Assembly (NCBI RefSeq): GCF_030272615.1
Contig: NC_081405.1
Location: 154,211,113-154,275,112 of the forward strand
Reading direction: 5' to 3'
DNA: 64,000 nucleotides
From: Cryptomeria japonica
Lineage: Eukaryota > Streptophyta > Pinopsida > Cupressales > Cupressaceae
Under the pieces are notes generated by a model that was not told where the DNA came from, did no database searches, and saw nothing but the letters and a program-made list of their open reading frames with translations. Numbering within the stretch: position 1 is the stretch's first letter; each line of letters opens with the position of its first letter. Both the position numbers and the translations under genes were made by a program. This document shows, one piece after another, positions 23,660 to 35,771 of the stretch.

Positions 23660-24826
23660 GGGCATTCTCTAGCAAAATGGTTTCCCCCATACATAAAACA
23701 CCCACCTGGAGGTCCCCTCCTGCCTTGATTCCTAGGGGGATCATTCCTTGTTTCACTGGCCCTCGGTGGATAAGTTATCCTGTTGTGTGGTCATTCATGT
23801 TATAATTGCCCCTGTTATTATTATTATTATTATTTCCATTCCTCTGATATTGATTAGGGAGGGGCCTTCTTTCATAAGAATTGTTCCTTTGACTTTTGTT
23901 GAAGTTAGTGTTCCCCTTGAATTCCTGCTTCCTTTTAAATGAGTGTTTCCCATTATAGTTCTGCCTTGTTGCTATTAGGGCTTGAATATTTCTCTCCTAC
24001 CTAAGGGACTTTTCAAGTACTTCATTCATGTTTTTGGGTCCAAGCATGTCAACCTCTGCCCCTATGTTGGTATTTAGTCCCAAAATGAACTTCTTGTTTG
24101 ACCTTCTTCATCCTTCTGGTACATAGGTACGTACTTAAGCAATTTGGTGAACTTATCCCAATATTGTTGGATTGATAGGGGCCCTTGTCATAGATTATGG
24201 AACTCTGTCACCTTCTCATCAAATAACAATTGTGGTAACCACCTTTTACGAAAATGGTGAACAAATTGATCCCATGTGATCGTATCCCTGCTATACCCAT
24301 TTTGCTCCTTTGTGTTGGTCCACCAACTAATTGCCTCCCTTGTTAGTTCATAGGAACCCCATAAGGCCTTGGTTGTTTCACTAAAATCGCTTAGTTTGAA
24401 ATACTTTTCCATTTCATTTAACCAATTTTCAGCTCCTTCATCAATTTGCTTCCCATCGAACTTAGGGGGGTGATTTTCTTCAAATCCTTAGAGAGTTCCA
24501 ACATGTTACTTTCTCTTATTGTCCATCACATTCCCTTGATTGCTACCAGGGTTCCCATTTTCAATTCCACTTCGATTTTCAATGTCATTCTGCCTTGCTC
24601 TAAGGTTCTGCATTGATTGCTCCAAGAAGTTGATCTTATCCCTTTGTTCGGTTAGCAAGTTGATTATGGCCTCAACCCCATCTTCGTTATTCCCTTGGTT
24701 TTGTTGATTCCCTTCATCATTTTCCTCATGGTTTTCTTCAAGGTTTTCCTCATGGTTAGGTTCCCTTTGTCTCCTAGTGGTAGCAAGTCTTCCATTTCCC
24801 CTTCCTCTTTCTCTTCCTCTAGCCAT
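23660..24826 (-). pseudogene. Chromovirus gag, frameshifted
   Basis: A plausible true start is the minus-strand ATG at 24824-24826 (MARGRERGRGNGRL), about 130 bases inside the primer site. It gives a basic then acidic, Asn/Glu-rich N-terminus with a coiled-coil-like stretch (LTEQRDKINFLEQSMQNLRA). After a shift near 24500 the capsid-like domain continues at 24188-24412 (WGSYELTREAISWW, WDQFVHHFRKRWLP). A degenerate zinc knuckle lies near 23670-23710 (CFMYGGNHFAREC), with the second Cys replaced by Tyr. The intact product packages element RNA. Several frameshifts separate the pieces. Confidence 0.87.
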
Positions 24827-24958
24827 CTAGGGTTTACATGTAAATTAAATTATATACTTAGTTCTTGATTTAAGATTTTATAATTTAATCTCTACCATTG
24901 CAAGACACTCCCTTAGTTGTGTAAGTTGAAGTGAGCACAAGGCCTAGATTTTAACCTT

Positions 24959-24971
24959 CGCTTTGATACCA
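24959..24971 (-). promoter_or_regulatory. Primer-binding site (tRNA-iMet type)
   Basis: The minus strand reads TGGTATCAAAGCG two bases inside the 5' LTR. Eleven of the first twelve bases match the plant initiator-Met tRNA complement. Confidence 0.9.
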
Positions 24972-24973
24972 CA

Positions 24974-27900
24974 TGTAATAACCCACTATACTTAACCCAA
25001 GAAAATTTTGACAACATTTTTTTATTTATTTAATCATTTGTGTTTGATTCAATCGCATACTCTGGGCATCTATCCATTTGGATTATGCATTCATCCATCT
25101 GGGGTGAGCATCTAACCATATGGGTTAGGCATATGTCCATACGAGACAGGAGGTTTCATCTATCCAATACAGGATAGGCATCTACCCAAATAGGGTAGGC
25201 ATCTATCCAACTTGGGATAGGAGGTGCTCTAGCTAGAGACTTAGACTCATTGGGACCATTCGGGTCCTAAGTCACTCACTAAGAACTACACTCCTTTAAT
25301 AGGTGTTCATCGAGGTCGCTGCCCTTAGGAGCAAGTAAAATAATATATTGCAAGCTTGAATTCTGCCTCGAAATTTGGCCTAAAGCCTCGAGAAGTCAAG
25401 CAAATCCATACGGGATTTCTTCGGAGTATGCGTTGAATTACTTTTTCTTTTATTACACTTATCTTTCAATCAGGATTCTTCTTAATCCTTCTTCTTACCA
25501 AATCCTAGACCCCATCCCTAAATGCCTGAGTACTAGGGACAACTTCGTCCCTAGACTGCCTACATACCCGTTTCAGCAAGGGATCAAGGCGTATAATATA
25601 TAGTTTTGTTTTCTAATCTATGATTTAATGTAAACTGTTTGGTGGGTACGCAACCCTTTCTAGGTCAATGTCCCAGACAGTTTCTCTGTGGTTGCTACCC
25701 ACGATGATAGCTTTTAAGCAAAGGATCAAGGTGACCTATTGCTTGTGGCCTAAAATAACTAGGTCCTAATACCTATCATAAGTGTCACCCTTGACCCAAT
25801 TGTCAATCGTCAACAACTCTTCGAGATTAAGCCAAGTTTATCAAAGCATTTCACTCAATCACTCTAAGGGGTTTACTAAAGTTTATCTAGTGGATGTAAA
25901 TTCATTTAAAGATTATCTTATTAGGTTGTTGATCCAAGGGGGATTGCCCACCCCTTGGATTTTAACTTTCAAGTGTCCCTTATTACTCCCCGACGATTTA
26001 TAGGGACGATGCCACAGACGTCGTTGATGCAGATTTATTAGGCGTTAGGTGCAGTAGTTCAACATGACAACATTAACCGTAAGCGTGACCCAGAGGCACC
26101 GTATATACCAAACGTTGCTAAGTTTTAGTTTCCAACACCTCTTGTTGAGTTTTATAACTAAGAGAGCTAACTCTTATATTCAATGAACTTAAAATTATTC
26201 TAATGTAGACATAATTGAAACTCATATTGAGAAATATGCCACGAATTTATCTCTGCGTATAAATGAAGGAAATTCACTTGAAGTAGAATCTTATTAACGT
26301 TCAAAAAGAAGAATAAATTTAAATAAGAGATCTACCATCTAGTGACATCAATTACGCAACTAGCATGGATAAATAAGAAAGTGTAACTTGTATAGAAATA
26401 ACGAGAATTGAATAAATATACCACCACTAAAAGTAACTTGCATGACATTAAATTCATCTTTTTCTAATTTTACCCTCTTTTAAAATAATATTGATACTTA
26501 GGTAAGAAAGGAAATATCAATCTAAATTCGTGAAATAAATGAACCATCCAATTAAATAAATCTACTTAGTTAAAATTCATTGTGGAGAATTTAAATTGTT
26601 CATTCCTATCTAAGTTTTCCAATCACTTGACAAAATGATTTCCCATTTATCTAATCTAGATTCAATTGTTGGGACCTGTTTCCAATTTTAATCCCTTTTA
26701 GAATAAAATTTGATAAATTAACAATCCTTTTCTATGTATTTATATTCATATAATTAAAATTAGTATTAACATAATCTTAATATATTAATATTATTAATAA
26801 ATTATTATATTTTTATTCTATTTAAAACCTATTAATACCTAATCTTACTTTGATTAATTTTTATTTATGGAAATAATAACTACTGATTTATTTATTAGTG
26901 GTTAAATAAAATAAAAAATATAGATAATAGTTGTATGATGAAATTACAGAGTTACAGAGAATGATTTTCTCGAGGCATCAACAAATTTTACATATTCCTG
27001 AGATATATTTTTTTGAAAAGGTTTATTTATAGAGAATGATTTTCGGGAGGCATCAACAAATTTCACATAAAACTGAGATATATTTCTTTGAAAGGGTTTA
27101 TTTACTGATTTTCTGGAGGCATCAATAGATTTCACACATTCTTGAAAAAAAAAATTTGAAAGGGCTTATTTACAGAGAATGATTTTCCAGAGACATTGAT
27201 ATAAAACAATAATTTAAAGAAAGGGTTTATTTAAGAGAATAGAGGTAGAAAGAAAAATTCACTATTAAACATAGAGGTAGAAAGAAAAATTCACTATTAA
27301 GGAATAATATTTTCATTTGATTGATCAAAAACAAGATTCATATACAGGTAATTAATTTTTATTCAAAGTAAGTTTTATTCACCGAAAAGAAAAGAATAAA
27401 AGCAAGAAAACAAGATTCATGCACGGGTAATTAATTTTTATTCACGAGAGAAGAATTAATTCTTCGAAAAATAGCTAAATAGGAAAAATAGGATTTTTGC
27501 ACAAATCTAGACTTAAATAGAAAAGAAAGAAAAAGCAAGATCTCTTTCCTTCTTTTTCACTAAAGAAAATTAATTAAATAAATAGATATCCTTACATGCA
27601 TTTTTAAGGAGAAAAGGTTTACTTTTTTTTTGAAACAACAAATACATATATATTTTTTTTTTAGAATTAATAGAATTTTCTTTATTATTTTTTCTAATTA
27701 CTAAGATGGTAGATCTTTTATATGAAATAAATTCTAAGAGAGAAAAAAAAACTATTTCTTGCAAAATAAAAAGTTCACGTGTGTCAATTAAAAGAATGTG
27801 AAGAGAGGAGAACCTGGATACTCGAAGCTTGATGTAGAATCCCCTCCAAATTCTTCAAGCTAGCCTCCCTTGATCCTTCCTTGCAACTTTGAGAAATTTC

Positions 27901-28379
27901 TTCAAAACAACTACTTAGCAATCCTACAATGAAATGTGACTACAAAGAAAAACCTACTACTTTCAATAAGTTGAGAAGATTTCTTTCTTCAAAATAACCA
28001 ACTCCCTCTTTTAAAAAAATTGCATACATTATATAAAAAAGATCCCTCAATTCCACTATCAAGAAAATTAATTGAAAGAAATTATTCTTTTCCAATATTG
28101 GATCCATGCAAAATTGATTAATATCTTAGTGGGGGAGTTACATGCAAGGAAATTAAAGAATGAAGATTCCTCTGGAAGCTTCTAATTTCTCCTACAACAT
28201 GTGCCTATTTGAAAATGGAAAATTAAATAATGCCTATTTAAATTATTTTCTCCAAGTGTGTATGCTGGTCCATTATTTAACCTTTTATAATAATTATTCA
28301 ACCATATTTAATAGCTCAACCACAAAAAAATATAATAGTAATTATATCAAATTAAAAGTGACAAAGGAGGGTTATGACA
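24974..28379 (-). repeat. 5' LTR of chromovirus, 3.4 kb
   Basis: Starts TGTAATAACCC and ends GGGTTATGACA. It is nearly identical to the left LTR except for two internal losses, the sequence matching roughly 18720-19020 and 19085-19190 of the left copy. At the first gap a 31-bp tandem duplicate is present (27243-27300, containing GAGGTAGAAAGAAAAATTCA). Confidence 0.93.
26950..27240. repeat. 75-bp tandem repeat in right LTR
   Basis: Counterpart of the array at 18416-18715, with the same GAATGATTTTC...GAGGCATCAA units. One unit is shortened, losing part of the ACAGAGAATG start. Confidence 0.85.
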
Positions 28380-28384
28380 CTATC

Positions 28385-29112
28385 ATTCCCTAGATAAAAT
28401 GAAAGATAGCTAAATTTCCCAACGGTTTGTATTGTCCCAAAAAAAAAGAAATCAAGATATAATAAAAAGTAGAATAATGAAATAAATAGAAGAATGTAAA
28501 ATGCTCTATCTCTCCTATATCCATGTACCTACAAGGGTATCATGGGTGGACCAAGTAATATTAATAGACATATATAGGTAAGCTCGAGGGAACACAAATA
28601 ATCATACTAAAATCTATATTCTAAAGATAAGAAGCATATTTATCTAAGGAATTTATGCCAATAGATTGTTATTCTCTTGATCTTGATCATAGGGAGAGGG
28701 AGGTCAAGCCTATAAAAGAAATATTAGTAAAGAATTACCACACCTATGACTTGTAGCAAGAGATAAAGATCTAGATGCAAGAACATCATTATGGACATCT
28801 TGTGATATGGTTTTCAATGATCTTACAAAGATCATAGGCAATGCCAAATTATCCTCTAAAGATTTAAACTAGCCTCCTTGGGAAGGAGAGTCTAGTGAAT
28901 CTATGTTAGAGAAAGAGACAAGAGGAATACCACCACTAATCTCATGAATAGGAGTAGTGGCAGGCACAGAGGGAGTTGGAACTTTTACAAGAAGAACTAA
29001 TGGAAAGAGGTCTAGAGGAGGAAAAGATAGCGGATTAGACTTTTTCTTGTGAAATGATGGAATGGGACCTTTCTCAAACTCTCACTTAGGAGGTTGTTGA
29101 CAAATTTCAACA
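28385..29112. other. No recognisable gene
   Basis: AT-rich DNA following the right target-site copy of the chromovirus. No coding or repeat signature was seen. Confidence 0.5.
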
Positions 29113-30480
29113 TTAATGGTGGTAGGTATAATGAGATGGAAGATGTGTGACAAGATCACCATTGGATAACACCTTCATGTTTGGAATATCCAATTTCTCA
29201 ATGAAAGATGGAACATTAAGAAGGTTAAGAATCAATAAAAGTTTCATCGAGGGAGTTGGGAAATCATAGACACTTTTGAGGTGAGGTTCATTAGGATCAC
29301 ATAGAGGAATTATAAGTGGTACAAAATAAATAGTGACCAAAGGTGGATAAGGAGAAGAATTAGGCATGAGTAAGTCAGCAAGTGGTCACATAGGTGGAGG
29401 ATGGTCATCAACACATATATACATAACATCCTGCTTGTGAGATAATGCATGCCTATGATGCTTACACTCATGTACAAGTTGGTTTTGGTTGTTGTGAGGA
29501 TACAAAAACTATATAAGATACAAATAAGAAAACTCTGGTTCACTTTTGAAGTTATCTTCACCTCTAAAACTAGGGGAATAATAGGCCCTACAAGTGGAAG
29601 GTGAGGTGATTGAGGTGTATGCATTCTAGTTTATACCATAGGTTCCTTTCAACTTCCTCCTTAGAGGTAGTTGGAGGAATAGGAGGTGCCCTTAGAGGAT
29701 GAGACATAAATGGTCCAAAAGAGGATCCATGTCCAATAGGTTGCTTCCCCTTTCCTATTTATGAAGTAGATATGGATACACCAAGAATTACCGGTGGACG
29801 AAAAAACCCAAGGGGAAGATTTAAAGAACATAGAATATTTTCCCCTTATATTGTAGGAATAGTAGGAGGAACATAAGACATTATCTAGGGCTAGGACATA
29901 TTTTAAGAAATGGGAGGTCTACCCAACAAAACATGTTTAGCCCTAGCTCTTGAAGAGGAAGGAATGGAGGTAGAAACACGTTGATGTGATTTAGTAGATA
30001 CAAGGGAAGAAACCATAGGAGAGGATCAAGAGGAAAGTGTATAAGAAGACATTGAATACCCAACTTTTAACTTATAATATGCCTTGAATAATAGATCGCT
30101 ACAAATTTGTAGAGGTCTTAGAGGAGTATGTAAAAAATAATTCAGAGAAAACCCCCATGAGATACAAGTGGCTTATATCCATAAACTTGGATAATATGCA
30201 TTGTACCATCATGAGGAAACTTTAGAGTTTTAAGCACAATGAAAGTGGCTGCATTCATGAAAACTAGCCATGGAATGCCTAGTTTCACTTTGAATAGGTC
30301 AAATCTAGGAATGACAACAAATGTAGTTGTATTGACTTGGGTCTAACTTGAAACAACAAATTAATGGAACCCATAGTAGGCCAAGGGAGACCACCATGTG
30401 TATTATTGATCATAGGTAAACTACCATATTTATCCTTATGAAACCTATTATAAAAAAATGTTTCCTTTATTATGATATTG
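29113..30480 (-). pseudogene. Ty3/gypsy pol relic with protease signature
   Basis: A 65-codon open stretch on the minus strand (about 30142-30333) reads FKVKLGIPWLVFMNAATFIV and TLKFPHDGTMHIIQVYGY. It resembles the C-terminal part of plant gypsy aspartic proteases, where LLGRPWLH...AVAS...LKFP.DG is usual. Further minus-strand sequence down to 29113 is Pro/Leu-rich and partly open in shifting frames (29113-29367, 29310-29624, 29881-30063) but has no motif I can name. No LTRs were found around it. It is best seen as a decayed internal fragment of an older gypsy element. Confidence 0.4.
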
Positions 30481-33400
30481 ACCTTGCTTATAAGATAAAC
30501 AAGAGAACACCATTTATGGTTTTCTCATTAAAATGAGAAATGATATATAGAGATTTGTACTTTGTATCATAAGGTAGATAATTAGATGAAAGTGATATGA
30601 TATAATGACACACGCCTGAAATAATTAGGTTCATACATCAATGTAGTAGGAGGAGCTAAAGTTTCAATTGTTATGAAGTTGGCAAAATGTAATGGAAATG
30701 GATCTGAATAGATCTATAGTTGTTGATTCAGTTTGGAAACCAATTTATTAACACTTTTTTTTGTCATTGATTCAAGTGTTACTTGCATTTATGTGGTCTT
30801 GTACTATATGGAAATGATGCACGCATTAATCTATATCATGCCCAAGAACATGGTGAAATTGAAAAAATGTTTTTCCAGCATACCAAGTTGGATAAGGTTT
30901 ATCACTTAGAAGTGGTTTGATTTCAAGAAGTGTTATCAGTTTATTTTATTTTATTTTTTTGCATAATATTTAATAAATAATCAGATAGCTTGGTAAATGG
31001 TCTTCACTTATGAGGTGCTACATCCTAGACCTCAAAATCCCAAGGTATAATTATTAACTTCTCTCATGATTAAAAGGCTTATTTATTTTATGGTTTGTAG
31101 AAGAAGAATAACCACCCTAGTTATCGAGGTGATTCAATTAGGTTGAGATCCCATACTAACCAACAATTTGTTGATGATATTTCAAGAGGGTGCAAAGATG
31201 AGCAAAATAATTTATTTTTCATTTATAAGATTTTATCCCTACGCATTGGCTATAAGTTTATCATGAATACACATTGTACATTAGAATTTTAGAGTGTATA
31301 GGGAATTTGTGAGAATAATAATTGATATCTAAATATGAAATTAGTTTCCTTTTTAGTAGGTCCTTACTTACAATGGATGAGATTAGTAAACATGACCCGT
31401 GGTCCAATATTTGCCTAGAAGTGTTGGAGCAACCGATTGATTACTTGTTCAAATGTGTAAATTGAATTGTGAGGAAGAGAGAAAAACTAGTACATCTAGG
31501 TATCTTTCAATGACCATAGGAATAACTTTGCTAACAATGCAAAATATGTGTATTAAAAAAGAACCAACACTGATCCAATTTTTTAACTTGAATCACTAAA
31601 AAGTGACAAATATGTTTTCAATTTTGAAATGATGTAAACTTATAAAATGTGTATTATTCAATGCATTTATGTTTGTATTTTTTTGAAAAAATTATAAAAC
31701 TATTTGAATATATTTATTTATAAATTTGACACTATAATTTAATTGCTAATATAATGTTGAAAATGAAGTTACATGGAACACCACTCTTTATATAGTAACT
31801 TTTTTCCTTCAATTTTTTTTTTGTATTTATAACTTGAAACTTTAGTGCATGAATTTTTTTTTCAAGTTTTGATAAATACATTTGTCTAAGTAATTATTAA
31901 AATATGTGTGAATAAAAACCACATCTTTTCCATAGAATATCACCTTTTGCCCTACTATTTATCTAAAATAGAAATTTGTTTATACTATATTGCCATATAA
32001 TATTTTATTTAGTGTATCATTTTTTTTAAAAAAAATTTAAATAAGTTTTAGTATTTTTTCTTGATATGATAATAAACAATATATTTTGGTTTTAATCACC
32101 TACTTTTAGTAAAATAAATAATAAATAATAAAAATAATTAAACTATTACAAAAATATATAGTTGAAAACTACACTAATAGGTCTACAAAAGGTATTTTTA
32201 TATCTTTTATATATATTATCTACATGAGTAGGAGTTGCTGACACATCATGTTATTCAAACAATTTTATTTTCTGGTAAATTAGCCTCAAAGTGTGCTTCA
32301 TATCCATTTAGTAAATACTTTTAGTTGGAAAAGTTGTGGCCATATCTAATTTATTTAGAATGAATCTATCTAGATCATATGTTTGATAAAAGTTGAAATT
32401 TAGTTAGAAGTTCTTAAATTCACTTGTGATGATATGTTGGCCAAATGTATGACACAACTTTGTACTTTTACTCTAATGCATACTTGATCTCTCTTCTTTG
32501 TGGAGTTTTTTCTCTCAAAGGTTTCTCCATGTAAATCTTGTGTTATGTGATACTTTTATGTTGTTGATTTGTGCCTCATTGTTACTATCTTATGGTGATA
32601 TTATTCTTTATTCTTTATTCTTGTTGTTATAAGTTCACATAAGATAGGGTTATTAAGCATGATATGCAGGCTGATTTTTAACATCGTTGAGAAAAATGAT
32701 CTGATCATAATTTTTCACATGAAAAAATTTAATTTTTAGATTTGCATATAAGTTTCATATTTTTATGTTTTAGTTTTCCAAGCCTGTATCTCATACTTTG
32801 ATTGGTTTATTGGATAGAGATTGATCTTCACAACATGTGCTATTGAACCCTTTTAATTCTTAATATATAATTTGACCTACATGTCAGAAATAGGGGTTGA
32901 GAATTTATTTATTAGCATTTTGGACAAGTGTTATTCATTTTTCAATGTGGGTTTCTATTGAAGAGTGCAGATTTTTTAAAATAAAACAAGAAATCGGACA
33001 TTTTGTTCACTGAAAATGAATTGCTTGATCGTTTGGTATTGATTGTTGTGGATTCACTTTTTCATGTTTTGGATAATCTATTTAGATCTCCATTTGAATG
33101 TTCATCAATTCATTTTTCTATGAAATTCTAATTTGATTAAATCTGAATATCTTTAATTTTTGAATTTCCCTTAGATGATTGCATCAACACTTGTAGGAAT
33201 TGTGATATTTCTAATTAATACAATATTGGTTTGATATATCTAATTTAAACTTCCACTGTCTTAAAGAAAATTTATGGTTATCATTGTCTATTAGCATAGA
33301 TTTCATTATCATTTCTTGTTACCATATCATCTTTATTTATTTATTTCCAATTCATGTTAGGATGTAATAATAGTAAGATAAGCATTCACCTTCAAATCTT

Positions 33401-33559
33401 CTTACAATTATGCTCATATTTTGAAATATAATATTGTAAGTCTTGCATATTACATTTACTTTCAAAACTTGTGATTTCAGGACTTCATCTAAAAGTAAAT
33501 GTAATATGGAAGACTTCAAGTCAATTTTTCATATGTCCATGCCATCCCATTTCATGTGT
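30481..33559. other. No recognisable gene
   Basis: Three kilobases of AT-rich DNA with dense stops. It may contain the 5' part of the hAT relic that follows, but no BED zinc finger or terminal inverted repeat could be identified by eye. Confidence 0.45.
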
Positions 33560-35260
33560 CACATTTCTCTTTCTTAAAACAAATGACCGAAGATGTAGCC
33601 TCTATTGTTCCTTCATGTGTCTCCCTTGGAGATCATATACAAAGAATACTCTAAGGCTAGTTTACTAATGGAGTATATGAGGCAAACTTGGATCATGATG
33701 GGTTGTTCTATTGTGATGGATGGGTAGACCGATATTGGACTTTGATAACTCATCAATATCAAGTTACATGTGTGGTTGGCTCGTATTTTCTTAGAATTAT
33801 TGATTGTTTAGGGAAATATAAGTACACAAACTTCCAATTTAATATTTTGAAAGAGGGCATAGAGGAGATTGGGGCCATGAATGTTATATGGGTAGTCACT
33901 AATTTAGCATATGTGTGTGAATTTTGTTGGTATGATGCTGGATGGTTCTTACAAGAACATATTTTGGAGCCCATGTGTTTATCCATTGAAATACACAAAG
34001 AAAATACATTGGATGAAGTAAGTGGTGGTAGAAGCTAAATATATTCAAATGTTCATTTGCAACCACCACAACTCATTTGCTCCATTCAAGATATTTTTAA
34101 AGAATGAATTCCTCAAACTTATGGAGACACGATATGTCAATTACTTCAATTATAGTTGATGGTGGTTAATTCAAAGGGGAGTAGATGGCATAATTCAAGT
34201 TCTAGTAAGGGAAAAAAGAAACATTAAATTAATGATACTTTCTAATGATTGGCTGTCTACTACGAGGTAAAATATTAGTACTTTTATTAATAAATTATTA
34301 ATTTTATTAAATATTAAATAAATTATTTGATTATTAATTTTTAATTTTAATGTTCAGTGTTTTAAATCTTAAAATTTTAATTTGTGAATTAATTTATTTA
34401 AATTTATTACATTTTGCGAATACATTTGCTTCTTCATCTCACCTATTATAGATGCCATTAGATATATTGATACAAATTATCATAGTCTTGGAGAGAGATA
34501 TGAGATATTTGACATCATGCTTGGAAAGAGCAAATATTTTTGGCTAAGGATATTAGCTTGTGGTTATATTAAAAACATATTAATTTCATTATGATGCAAC
34601 TTTGGAATGCCATGAAAACTCTGCTTCATGTGACAACCTTTAATCTAAATTCCAAAGGTTATGTACCAAACATTAGAAGGTTTCCTCCTTTTGATGACAA
34701 GGAGGTGAAAGAATGGTTGATGAAGGCATTTCAAAAGATATATTCAATTGAGGAGTCTATAATATTTCACTCATAACGGCTTTCCCTCACAAATCTTCAT
34801 GGTCCAACATTTGATAAACTAATGGCGAAGACATATAGAGATACATTAGGTCAAACCAACCCTATTGGATGGTGGACATTGTAACTAAATGATAAATTAG
34901 AGTTGAGGATGCTTATCATTTGCCTCCTTTCATAGGTTGTTGGTTCCTATATTATAGAGAGGAATTGGTCAACATAGAAATTTATCCACTCCCTCATGGT
35001 TTCATATGCTTACTTATAGGCCATTAAAGAAGCTACTGGTCATGTATAATGCTCTTTGACTTCAAGATCATGAAAATTTGGAGTACTGATAACCCCCATC
35101 TTCTTGATGGGATGTTGATCCTAAATATGTTTCCCAGGTTGATGGGGACGAGGAATAAGAGATATTGATTGGGATTCCATTGGATGAGGTAGAGCCTCAC
35201 AATAGCAGTGACTCAAAGGAGGACTTTAGTTTTGATGTAGTGTTGGAAAATATAGGTTAG
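33560..35260 (+). pseudogene. hAT transposase pseudogene (DUF659 to dimerisation domain)
   Basis: Domains appear in the normal hAT order on the plus strand. At 33670-34030 a DUF659-like region reads MMGCSIVMDG*TD in one frame and WTLITHQYQ, VGSYFLRIID, MNVIWVVTNLA in the next, so the Trp of the DGWTD motif is a stop in one frame. NEFLKLMETRYVNYF follows at 34100-34150, then LSNDWL near 34245. After an AT-rich interval the downstream part has LWNAMKTLLHVTTFNL (34597-34645) and the C-terminal dimerisation block, NPIGWW then LRMLIICLLS and IERNWS (34860-34970). Multiple stops and shifts make it inactive. An intact protein would cut and paste hAT elements. The downstream part from about 34465 is duplicated at 59346. 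Confidence 0.75.
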
Positions 35261-35320
35261 GGACAACAATAAAATTTCTTTATTTTTGTATTTTCACATT
35301 GTAGTTGAAAGTGGACTTTG

Positions 35321-35323
<3 letters not shown>

Positions 35324-35368
<45 letters not shown>
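35324..35368. repeat. (TG)n microsatellite
   Basis: About 22 uninterrupted TG units. The matching place in unit 2 (near 60460-60490) has no such run, so the expansion followed the duplication. Confidence 0.95.
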
Positions 35369-35371
<3 letters not shown>

Positions 35372-35771
35372 ATTTTTAGTATTCACATGCATACATATTG
35401 ATAATGAATTATGAAAGAAATCAAACATTGGAAATTCCTAATTTTTCAATTAAATTTGACTCTCGTGTTTACGTTCAATTCAACACAAATGTCATTTATT
35501 AGGGATCTGTAATGTATATGATGAATGCTTTATTAACGATATCATATGAATATTTAAAATTTCCCTATATATTTTAAATTTTCCATGGTTTCCTTTGTCA
35601 TTCCCTATTGTTGCCAAAATGGCTCCAAAAAACTACCCCCAAAACTCGTCCCCCCATCCCTATTGTCCCCATCATAGAAACTTGGCTAGCATAGATGTAC
35701 ATTTAATTAGGGCCTTACATTACCTCATTGATATCTTGAAATAACATTTTTAACAAAAAAACATTTTTTTT

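Larger units (their letters stand above)
16408..28379 (-). mobile_element. Ty3/gypsy chromovirus (Del/Tekay-like) with giant LTRs
   Basis: LTRs at 16408-20256 and 24974-28379 flank a minus-strand gag-pol with a C-terminal chromodomain. The target duplication is perfect, CTATC at 16403-16407 and 28380-28384. Primer site and polypurine tract are in place. The 3.4-3.8 kb LTRs and chromodomain integrase fit the Del/Tekay chromovirus lineage, which is known for long LTRs; the clade call is inference. The LTRs are very similar apart from deletions in the right copy. The coding region carries frameshifts, an RT deletion and a changed catalytic box, so the element is not autonomous. Confidence 0.95.

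Noticed and set aside
33759..33998. 79-codon minus-strand frame
   Set aside because: Antisense shadow of the hAT DUF659-like region.
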